Shown: positions 55,673-64,000 of the stretch, piece by piece | Layout of the letters: every line of letters begins with the position of its first letter | Numbering within the stretch: position 1 is the stretch's first letter | Origin: Coccinella septempunctata | Lineage: Eukaryota > Arthropoda > Insecta > Coleoptera > Coccinellidae | Assembly (NCBI RefSeq): GCF_907165205.1 | Contig: NC_058195.1 | Span: 32,074,936 to 32,138,935, forward strand | DNA length: 64,000 bases | Direction: 5' to 3' | Program-made: the position numbers and the translations under genes | Notes under the pieces: model-generated | Databases searched by the model: none | Seen by the model: the letters and a program-made list of their open reading frames with translations, nothing else | What the model was told of the DNA's origin: nothing

Positions 55673-58387
55673 TGGAACATACAACTAGGAAAAATTCCCT
55701 CAAAATAGTCTCCTGGAACATAAACGGGGTCAGAACTCGAAAACCCGAGATAGAAGAAATAATATCAGAGAGAAATCCTGATATTATAGCCTTACAGGAA
55801 ACAAGAATACAACCAAATACGCGATTGAATATCATGAATTATGAGATATATAGATGTGACAGAATCGCAAACACTGGGGGAGGTGTTGCCTTACTGGTTA
55901 GACGAGATCTGAAACACTATTTTAAAGGAAGATCTGACGAGTCACAAATAGAAACAGTGACGATTGTTGCTGAAATAAATCGACAAAGAGTCGAAGTCAC
56001 ATCGGCATATAAAAGACCCCAAATAACTTATTGGAAGAAGAAATCAACAACTTACTAGATTGAACAAACCCGAAAATCTGCATCGGAGATTTTAATTGCA
56101 AATCTCCAGAATGGAACAGCAGGATGGAAAACAGAAATGGAAGAAAACTGAAAGATCTCGCTGAAAAACATGAAGCTATCGTTATTGGACCTGAAGAACC
56201 AACGTACCTAGCATTCGGAAATGGATTACCAGATATAATTGATATCGCAATCATGAAAAATATCACTAGAGAATTCTCGATAGAGACCTTGTGGGACGGA
56301 ACCTCTAACCACAACCCCATCGAATTAACAATAGGAGAAGGGCCAAGAAGAGAACTAATGCAAACAAGAGAATACACCGATTGGACGAAATATAGCCATC
56401 TGATACAATCGGAGGTAACAGAAATATCAACAATCAACACAACGGAAGACCTAGAAAGAGCAGTTAATAAACTAGAAAAGAATATACTAGATGCCTACAA
56501 AAAGAGCACAAAGAAAATAACGAGACCAGCACCGATACATCCACACGGTGATACACCCAGAGAAATCAAAGATCTCATCAGGGAAAATCGGAGACTAAGA
56601 AAAACATGCAGGCTCAACAAAACAGATATAAATAAAAGAAATCTAAACCGACACAGCCAAGTTCTAAAAAATGCCCTGAAGGACATGAGAACAAATAGAT
56701 GGAACAAAAGAGTTCAAGAACTAAATACTATCGATCATTCTGCATGGAAAATGCAAAAATGTCTGAGAAGAGAAAAAACTAAAATACCACCTCTCCACGG
56801 AGAAAGAGGAATGGCATATACGAATATCGATAAAGCAGAAGCACTGGTGGACTCGATAGAAGGAGAATCGAGAATTAATTACAGACCTGATGACGACAAT
56901 GACGAGCTGGAAGATCTTGTAGAGAACAACGAAGAAGAAATGGACGAACCACCAGTAGACGACAAAATAGAAAAACCAACTTCTCCATTTGAAATAAAAG
57001 AGATAATCAGAAGCTTGAAAAATAGAAAAGCTCCCGGAAGTGATAAAATAACGAATGCTATGTTGAAGAAATTACCTAGAAAAGGTATAGCTGCTCTCAC
57101 AAATATTGCAAACGGTATAATGAGGACTGAACACTATCCGGAAAAGTGGAAAACTGCAGAAGTCATAGTGTTCAACAAACCAGGCAAAGATAAAAAATTC
57201 CCCCAAAACTACAGGCCGATAAGTTTATTGTCCGCCCTAGGAAAAGTAGTAGAAAGGGTAATCGCTAGGAGGCTTACAGAAGAAACTGAAAATCTGAATC
57301 TCATTCCAGCAGAGCAATTCGGATTCAGAAGAGACCACTCAACTGAACAGCAATTACTGAGACTCACAGAATACATAACAGAAGGATTCCAAAATAAACA
57401 AGCCGGTCTTGTACTACTAGATGTCGCCAGAGCATTCGACAGAGTATGGCATGAAGGATTGATTTACAAAATGAGATATGCTGGATATTCAATGAAACTG
57501 TGCATGTTGATTAGGAATTATTTGAGGAACAGAAGATTCTACGTGAAAGTGGAAGGAGAAAACTCCACAACCAGATATATGGAAGCAGGGGTGCCTCAAG
57601 GGTCAGTACTTGGGCCGTTACTGTATAACATATATATTCACGATATACCAAAATCTCCAAGGACTATGCTGACACTATATGCCGACGACACAGGAATCGC
57701 AATGCGACATCGCAAGCCAGAAATCATAGAAGGAATATTACAAGAAGCTATAGATGAAATAAATGACTGGTGTATTAAATGGAAAATAAAGCTCAACGGA
57801 CAAAAGAGCCAAGCGATATTACTGCAGAAGAGGAGACTAAGAACTACAACAAATCTAGAGGTAGATGGAGAAGAAATCGAATGGAAAAACGAAGCGAAAT
57901 ATTTAGGTATCACCCTAGATGAAGGTCTAACATGGAGAAGCCATATCAAACAAGCCATCGACAAAACCAAGGCAGCGATGAATATGCTTTACCCGCTGAT
58001 AGGTAGAAAGAGCCTATTTGTCTCATGTCAAATGAGACAAAATTGAAAATAATCAAAGCCGTTGCTAGACCGCAACTGACTTATGGATCAGGTGCTTGGG
58101 GATTCGCGGCAAAAAGCCATATACAAAGAATTCAGGCAACAGAAAACAAGCTACTACGATGTGCCATAGATGCGCCTTGGTTTGTCAGGAACAAACGGAT
58201 ATATCGAGATTTGAAGTGGGAAACCATCACCGAATTTATGAAGAGGAAAGCTGAAAAGTTATTCGAAACAGCGAAGGAACATCCAAACGAAGAACTCAGG
58301 AGACTGGTGGACTACGATCCGGAGGAAGACAGAAGAAGAATGAGAATTTACAAAAGGAGACCGCGAGATCAATTGAGGAGAGATTAA
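55672..58387 (+). pseudogene. J2 ORF2: endonuclease and reverse transcriptase
   Basis: ATG overlaps the ORF1 stop (TAATG). Endonuclease: LKIVSWNINGVRTRKPEIEE, IIALQETRI, NTGGGVALLVRRD, a one-base loss near 56023 (after SAYKRP), then CIGDFNCKSPEWNS and DGTSNHNPIELTIG. A single frame from 56124 to 58046 contains the linker and RT: KAPGSDKITNAMLKKLP, NYRPISLLSALGKVVERV, AEQFGFRRDHSTEQQLL, LVLLDVARAFDRVWHEGL, GVPQGSVLGPLLYNIYIHDI, LYADDTGIAM and AKYLGITLDEGLTWRSHI. A small insertion near 58017 shifts the frame; the end is at 58025-58387 (RPQLTYGSGAWGFAAKSHI). No RNase H. Confidence 0.9.
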
Positions 58388-58674
58388 AATGAGTTCGAAA
58401 ACTTATTGAAACTATACTAAGAAGAGATATCCGAAATGGACGAACATGAAAACCCTAGCACGACAATGTGCAAGAAGAAATTAACCGATTAAGGGATAAA
58501 TGGTTTATAGGCAAATGCCCGGAACCAATATAAAGCAGGTTAGGTTTAGTGGGTCGCGAACTCAGGAGAGTGAGTAACCCCACAGTGTTCCCTAGAAATG
58601 GGTTCCTCTGGGCGAGAGATAGAGCCCCGTGTTTTCACGGTCGCAGATTCCCCCTGTTATAAAAAAAAAAAAAA
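58388..58674 (+). other. J2 3' UTR and poly(A)
   Basis: Non-coding, aligned with the J1 and J3 3' ends. It ends CCCCTGTTATA then 14 A. Confidence 0.8.
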
Positions 58675-60124
58675 GACGCAGTGAATGAGGAGATAGTGGT
58701 TGAGCGGAGAAATCGGGGATACTCCGCGGAGGAGATGAGGATTGCTGCGGCGGAGGAGACGTATGTGAACAAGTTTGGTCGGGACAGACAGGGCCGTGAG
58801 GTCAAGTTTCTCAATGTCTTCCTGAGTCAGTTCTTCCCAGGAAGAACAATTAGCCTTAAGGGTAAGAGAAGACAACCGGCTTATAAGGCATACCTCCAAG
58901 ATGCCGATACCTTACTCTCTTCTGCTGCGGCTTTTTCTGATCCTTCTGGAGTCCCTGATATGGTCTCAAGCGGACCATTGTCGAGGAACAGGAGCCTCCT
59001 CCGACTGCTTCCGTACCCAACGAAGACCCATACCTTTCAGCGGCAAGAGGTCTGTTGCCCAAGGTGCAAGAGTCCGATTATCCGGGCTCTGACATGCTGG
59101 TCTCGTTGGTGGATCATATTGAGAGTGGCCAAGACCCGTCAGAGATGATAGTGGCCTGCCTCAAAGCCATGATACCAACCTATGGCAAAAGCAAGCGGAA
59201 GTATGTGAGGAGAAGGAGAGCCGTACCGCCTTCTAATAGAGATACTAGAAGGCGCAAGGAATTTGCCTCGATACAGTCTCTATTCAAAAAGAACATGTCG
59301 AGGGCCGCCAAACAGATTTTGGACGGGGGAGATGTAACATCACAACCATCTCTAGAGGCAATGGTGGGCTATTGGGAGGCAATGCTTACTATATCCTCAA
59401 CCCCAGTACCACAGAAACCTAGTCTGCTCTGGAATCGACGGCGTAACATCTGCCATGTGGTCCAAGGTTCCACCAGCCCATAGCTTCTCTACAACCTTGT
59501 GTTGTACCTGGGATCCTTTCCCAAACAGATCCTCACGAGCAGAACGATATTCGTTTCTAAAAAGTCGGCAAGTACCGAGCCTGCTGATTTTAGGCCGATC
59601 AGCATAGCGTCGGTCATAGTACGCCAGTTACATAAGATACTGGCCAGACGAATTGTGGCTACCGGCATCATTGATGAAAGACAGAGATGCCTGGATGACG
59701 GCTGTGCAGAAAACATCTCTGTACTAGCTGCCGTCCTCCATCACGCCAGGGAACATCTAAAAGAGTTGCATCTAGTGTCTCTAGATGTAGCTAAGGCGTA
59801 TGATTCGCTTAGTCACCAGGCGATAACATCTGCCCTGACCGAGGCTGGGCTAACGGACAAGCTCGTGAGGTATGTCGCTGACACATATTCGAGCAGTAGT
59901 ACTGTCTTGGAGTGTGGCGGCGAGAGGTCGACGGAAATCCCAGTGAGTAGAGGCGTTCGACAGGGCGATCCAATGTCCAGCATTTTGTTCGCATTGGTGG
60001 TGGATAAGGTGCTCCGCTCGATCCCTCCCCAAGTGGGGTACAGTGTGGGGGGCGAACCGATTAATGCGGTCGCCTATGCTGACGACATTGGCCTTCTAAC
60101 ATCCTCGAAGGCGGGTATGACCAT
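58675..60124 (+). pseudogene. R2-6 Myb-like region and reverse transcriptase, first part
   Basis: Continues the finger frame: DAVNEEIVVERRNRGYSAEE then MRIAAAEETYVNKFG (Myb-like helix region) and LNVFLSQFFPGRTISLKGKR. A frameshift near 58930 leads to ARGLLPKVQESDYPGSDMLV, RRKEFASIQSLFKKNMSRAA and LEAMVGYWEAML. Breaks lie near 59440-59480. RT: LTSRTIFVSKK, PADFRPISIASVIVRQLHKI, DERQRCLDDGCAENISVL, LHLVSLDVAKAYDSLSHQAI, SRGVRQGDPMSSILFALVVD and AVAYADDIGLLTSSKAGMTI. The FRPI-ASVIVRQLHKIL and DGCAEN motifs are characteristic of the R2 clade proper. The catalytic box is intact. Confidence 0.88.
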
Positions 60125-61677
60125 TGTGACGAGGCAGATTTTACCCCGCCACGAAAAGGAAATTTCTTCACCGATAGTAATTAATTCATAATTAGACATA
60201 TCAACCGAAATATTTTCGAAGAAAACCGTTATGTTATCATAGGGGAACCGATTTATATTATGCCATTGTTTTCCACCGACCACTCCCATATTTGTGGCTG
60301 AAACCGTTTATGTCTTTTGTTTTCGGAGTTCATATATTTTAGAATTCTTTCCGTTCAAGATCTTTCAACTTGTTCCGTTTTTCCTTTTGTTCAATTGTTT
60401 CTGTCTCTTTTCGAGCCGGCCGATTGACCGAGTAATTTGAATGCAGCCAATGGGGAAATGAGTTACCGATAGTGGGGACAGTTTTCCCGAAGAGTGGTAC
60501 TTCTTCGAGTTCCGGCGCTGAAGGTCAAGATGAGTATGAATCTTTGATGAGAGGTGAACGAGTGAAGTGTGTGGAAAGTTATTAAAACCGTACTTACAAA
60601 GCAAAGGAAAATCTAAGGCAAGTGATTCTTGAAATTATTACCGCTTCATTGCACCTTTATGGAATAATATTCTCTCTAGACTTTTGCTTGGCTGAAAACC
60701 GTGAGCTAACCATTCCCTGCTGTATATAGTGCTTTCCGTTACCGTAGGGTGGCATTTGGGTCCCAGGAGGACGTTGGGCCCCCCTGACTTTTCCGATTCT
60801 TGAATATTTGACCGTTTCATCCCGATTTCCAACCGTTTGAATTATAGTTGTAGGTTAGATTCTCCGAGCTTAGAGTTGGGATTCCATAACCGTCAAATAC
60901 CCTCACCGCCGGACTCTGTGGCCGCTGTTTGACAGTCAGCCATCTTGAGGTCACCGAGAGAGAGAGAGAGACCGAAGGACACCGACAGAGATCATAGACA
61001 AACTACAGAGACAGAGATGAACTGGTGCTTTTAAATTTCGACTTGACTGAATTCCGTTTATTTTTTTTTGAAAACCGTTCGTACTTTTCATTCAATTGTG
61101 GCTTGCCTTGGTTGAAATATTTTTCCGAAACTCAGCTTAATTGAGACTCGACTTAATTCAGTTTATTTTTCCGAAATCGTGCATATTTCTTTACACTTAG
61201 TTTAGTTGAGACTTGACTTACTTCCGTAATTTTTTTTTCGAAACTGTTCATTTTCCTGAAGTGAAATTTTGCCAGCCGTCCTGCGCCGACCAAACCCAGC
61301 CGTTGACGTCCTAGATTTAGTGTACCTGTATATTTTCTTTTTGTGTACAGTTCATTTTAAAAGAAATAAAGAGTTGAACATTTATTTTTTTTGCCAATTA
61401 TTTTGCCAGTGAGAGTCTATTTAACAAATCAGTTTCATCTAAGAGTTTAGTTAGAAAAGGTAAGTACTCTTTCTGACGCCTAAAGACCGTTGAAAAGCAG
61501 ACACTTAGAAGACGCTATCGCCCAAGTCTTCATCGATACCCTTCTCCACTGATACTCAAGTCTACCCGGGCTCTCCAATTCTTTGGAGATTCTGTGAGAG
61601 AGGTGGGGTTTGACTGATTGCCCCACTGGCGCCCGAGCAACCATAAGGAGCGGTCAGAGTACGAAAAGTCTGTCACA
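60125..61677 (-). mobile_element. K': solo LTR, inverted, with 4-bp TSD
   Basis: Reverse-strand copy of K. Plus-strand ends are TGTGACGAGGCAG and AGACTTTTCGTA in reverse, closing with GTCTGTCACA. It is 1553 bp, flanked by CCAT (60121-60124, 61678-61681). It is close to K in sequence (small indels, scattered substitutions), so both derive from one LTR family. Removing it restores R2-6 as AGMTI-ALEAVERA. No internal region. The (AG)n/(TC)n tract near 60957 corresponds to the TC run of K near 36732. Confidence 0.9.
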
Positions 61678-63070
61678 CCATCGCGCTCGAGGCGGTTGAG
61701 CGAGCCGCTCTCGAGCAAGGGTTAACATTCAACCCTAACAAGTGTGTAGCTACCTCTTTGGTACCGTCAGGTAGAGACAAAAAGATCAAGGTTCTCACCC
61801 GGGCACAGTTCCAGCTCATAGGGGGCGACCCCGTACGTCAGCTCGGCCCTACGGACGAGTGGAGGTACTTAGGGGTCAACTTAAGCCCCCAGGGACTGCG
61901 TAAGATCAGCCCTTCCATTGAGGATGAGATTAAGAGGATCTCAAGAGCTCCACTGAAGCCGCAGCAACGCCTTAAGATCTTGCGTTGCTTTTTAGTGCCC
62001 AGGTATTACCACACGTTGGTATTATTCGGCTGCACGCTGTAGGTCCTGCGACAGTTAGACTTTCAGATAAGAGCGGCTTTAAGGCGATGGTTAGATCTAC
62101 CCAAAGACACTCCGCTTGGGTATTTTCACGCGTCGGTTAAAAACAGTGGGCTCGGGATTCCCGCATTCGTCACCACGATCCCAGGAATGCTCAGAGACAG
62201 GCTAAGCCGGCTGCAGGATTCGTCCTCAACAGCCGTGAGGTCTGTCTCCAACACTGAGTGGGCCCGGCATAAAATAGCCTGGGCGGAAAAGGCTCTGTCC
62301 TTGGGAGGTGACAGACTTTTCTTTGCAGAGCATCGCAGACAGTACTGGGCGAGGAGGCTATATGCCTCCAACGATGGTGATGAGTTGCGGGAGAGTGCGG
62401 GGTGTTCTGCCTCCACTAGGTGGATCGATGCTGGCAGCACGGGCATACCCAGAAGGGATTATTGCCAATACCACCACGTGCATGTCAACAGTCTGCCATC
62501 CCGGGTTCGTACTTCTAGGGGTCGGAGAACAGCCCTCACCAACATCAATTGCAGGGCTGTGTGTCGTAGCATGGAGACAACGGCGCATGTGATACAGTCT
62601 TGTTTCCGGACCCATGGGGGAAGGATCAAGAGTAACAACGCCGTGTGCAACACACTCTCTGGCTTCTTTAGGAAGAAAGGGCTAACCGTTATGTCTGAGC
62701 CGCGCCTACGAACAACAGTGGGCTTGCGTCGTGATGGGTGAGGGAGCGTGGGTGATCGTGTCCGGTGGCCCATCACTGGACGGCACTCACGAAAGCAAGG
62801 TGGGGAAATATAACATCGATCCTGTCAAGGATCAAGTGGCCAGGTTAGCCAACGTCCCCGCATTCTCTGAGAGTGTGACCTCTTGCACCATTTCCTGGCG
62901 AGGAGTGTGGTCAAGGAAATCGGCAACCTGAGAGACGATCTGGGAGTTCCACTGGGCCTACTCTGTGGTATAACCAGAAGAGTATTGCAAGGGTCCCATA
63001 CCAACTGGACCCGATGGAACCAAATGACTGGCATGGTTCCACGCCCGAGAGCCGGGGTTGGATAGGGTGT
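61678..63070 (+). pseudogene. R2-6 RT thumb, finger and endonuclease, second part
   Basis: ALEAVERAALEQGLTFNPNK, GPTDEWRYLGVNLSPQG, RISRAPLKPQQRLKILRCFL and RYYHTLVLFGCT, a stop at 62041, LRRWLDLPKDTPLGYFHAS (62070) and GLGIPAFVTTIPGMLRDRL. Finger: CRAVCRSMETTAHVIQSC; the usual RH motif reads KSNN here, so its His is lost. KKGLTVMSEPRLRTTVGLRR then reads DG and a stop at 62740 where R2 has KPD, so the nuclease core is broken. The tail in another frame, TSCTISWRGVWSRKSAT (62876-62930), is the conserved R2 end. Confidence 0.85.
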
Positions 63071-63262
63071 TTGCGGGGACAAATTACCCCAGGGCAACCT
63101 GCGCCCAGAACAACATAATCCGGCTGCAGGAAATAAAGCTGTGCTCACCCCCCGCACGAAGGGGCGGGAACAGAGGATGGTTTTAGTGGGTTATGCTCTG
63201 CGGGAGCAGAATGAGTCCCATATTTCATCCGTAAAAGGATTTCCTCCTCTCTAAAAAAAAAA
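63071..63262 (+). other. R2-6 3' UTR
   Basis: GC-rich, non-coding, ending CTCCTCTCT and about ten A before satellite. R2-2 and R2-5 lack such an A run. Confidence 0.65.
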
Positions 63263-63365
63263 GAAGATCTAAATACGCGTGGCTAAACGGCGTGAGTAAA
63301 ATTCGCTCACTTAATATAGAAGATCTAAATACGCGCGGGTAAACGGCGTGAGTAAAATTCGCTTA
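63263..63365 (+). repeat. SAT54 satellite block 7
   Basis: Two type C monomers between R2-6 and R2-7. It starts GAAGATCTAAATACG and ends AATTCGCTTA. Confidence 0.92.
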
Positions 63366-64000
63366 CAATTGGCAAAGCTACGGAAAGGGAGCGCAACGAC
63401 CATCAAAGGCGCTACTGCCGCGGACGACGACGCAAAATGCCAGTATTGTGGGAGACAGTTTGCCAATTACATGGCAATGAGGAAACACCAACAAGCAGCT
63501 CACCCTTAAGAGTATAACAAGGAGCTGTATGTCGAAGCTGCAACTGGAAACAGGAGGTAGTACTGGACGGAAGGTGAACTTCAGGAGATGGCAAGATTGG
63601 AGGCGGCTTATGAGGGGGATCATCTTCTAGACTATCTGTCTACGAAAACGAACAGACCAAAGGATGGACTGCGGAAAAAACGCTACGGCTGGGAAGACAC
63701 CAACATGGTATAGAGATTTCGTACTGACCTCCAAGTCCAGGAACGGAACACAATCTCCCTGCAGGAGGATTAAGCGGGTCCATCCAGACCGAACACCCGG
63801 TCACGTGCAGCCGTATTACAACGACTGCACGCAATACCACCCCTGCCCCTACCGATAGCTCTGGCGAATCTGAAAGTGAGTCATCCTCGAATACATCCGA
63901 CGAGGAATATACCCCGCCACAAGACGATGAATATAGAGAACCTGAGGAATATGTATATAACCCGTCAGACACAATATGTTCTGACATCAACCCGGAAACT
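63366..64000 (+). pseudogene. R2-7: N-terminal zinc finger and Myb-like region of another R2 element
   Basis: The 5' end lies against satellite at about 63365. The frame starts with KLRKGSATTIKGATAADDDA, then finger CQYCGRQFANYMAMRKHQQA-AH (CCHH), a stop directly after the finger (63507), EYNKELYVEAATGNRR, another stop, YWTEGELQEMARLEAAYEGD (Myb-like start, aligned with WTDEDYVELARREL of R2-4) and RPKDGLRKKRYGWEDTNMV. It continues past the window end; from about 63720 on, no confident frame is seen. The short leader suggests slight 5' truncation. Confidence 0.8.

Larger units (their letters stand above)
54146..58674 (+). mobile_element. J2: full-length Jockey-clade LINE
   Basis: 4529 bp, starting CATTCCGAGTCATTCGC and ending in poly(A) (14 A), with a 12-bp duplication GACGCAGTGAAT (54134-54145 and 58675-58686). 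Order: 5' UTR (54146-54569), ORF1, ORF2 overlapping at TAATG (55670-55674), 3' UTR. Both ends are complete, and it is the best representative of the J family here. ORF1 has an out-of-frame internal deletion; ORF2 has one frameshift in the endonuclease and an 8-9 base insertion near the end of the RT. Confidence 0.93.
52564..63262 (+). mobile_element. R2-6: nearly full-length R2-clade element with three insertions
   Basis: Starts CTCTCTTAAGTCAAACTTGC after satellite CACTTAA and ends in a short poly(A) at 63262, where satellite resumes GAAGATCTAAATACG. Host segments: 52564-53087, 53993-54145, 58675-60124 and 61678-63262, together about 3.7 kb, a normal R2 length. Insertions: J3 (53088-53992), J2 (54146-58674) and solo LTR K' (60125-61677), each with its own duplication. 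N-terminal fingers, Myb-like region, RT and C-terminal finger are all recognisable. No 28S rDNA is visible at either end, although R2-clade elements usually sit in 28S genes. Confidence 0.87.

Noticed and set aside
52564..63262. 28S rDNA target at the R2-6 ends
   Set aside because: Looked for ribosomal sequence at both flanks; only satellite is present.

Overview
The window looks like repeat-rich (probably heterochromatic) DNA from an arthropod, most likely an insect. I found no host gene, tRNA, rRNA or CRISPR array. Nearly every base can be assigned to a tandem satellite or to a transposable element, and many elements sit inside other elements. The organism call is an inference from the mix present: R2, R1 and Jockey clade LINEs, a Dong-like LINE, a Penelope-like element, hAT elements and solo LTRs. 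No species marker is present.

The backbone is a satellite ('SAT54' here) of 52-56 bp monomers in three types that form a 164-bp A-B-C higher-order repeat. Plus-strand blocks lie at 13593-14340, 24551-24744, 26969-27949, 28599-28689, 33549-33579, 49954-50615, 52403-52563 and 63263-63365. Between them sit seven R2-type retrotransposons with a restriction-like endonuclease (R2-1 to R2-7), all on the plus strand. Five of their downstream junctions fall in the same few bases of the monomer (TATAGA(C/A)GATG), and three upstream junctions lie just before it (CACTT/AATATAG). One R1-clade element (H, 28690-33548) and one TTAA-target DNA element (G, 27950-28598) also sit directly in the satellite.

The nesting from left to right is as follows. 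R2-1 (1-285 plus 13253-13592) is split by R1-clade element A1 (286-13252). A1 carries a minus-strand CR1/Jockey-type LINE (C), whose (TAA)n tail holds a Dong/R4-like element (B), and a hAT element (11017-12743). R2-2 (14340-14354 plus 23640-24550) is split by a second copy, A2, which holds a minus-strand LINE fragment (F) and the centre of a giant palindrome with 2.46-kb arms (12767-15230 and 15824-18287) hinged on (TA)n. R2-3 (24745-26649) is followed by an unassigned repeat. R2-4 (33580-34880 plus 49945-49953) is split by a 15-kb Jockey copy, J1, which holds CR1-like D (itself holding solo LTR K), a Penelope-like element (itself holding a hAT) and a TIR element N. R2-5 (50616-52402) is uninterrupted. 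R2-6 (52564-63262) is nearly full length but split by Jockey copies J3 and J2 and by solo LTR K'. R2-7 starts at 63366 and runs off the end.

Target-site duplications found by eye support many of the boundaries: ATACAAAC, AGTTCAGG/AGTTCAAG, TTAA, GTAT, CCAT, GTCTGTATAGG, GACGCAGTGAAT, ACTGGCCTGG, CTAAATACTATC, GGTAAACGGCGT and CATGAT. Removing an insertion usually restores the reading frame of its host element. Every protein-coding element has stops, frameshifts or deletions, so none looks autonomous as it stands. J2 and R2-6 are the closest to complete.
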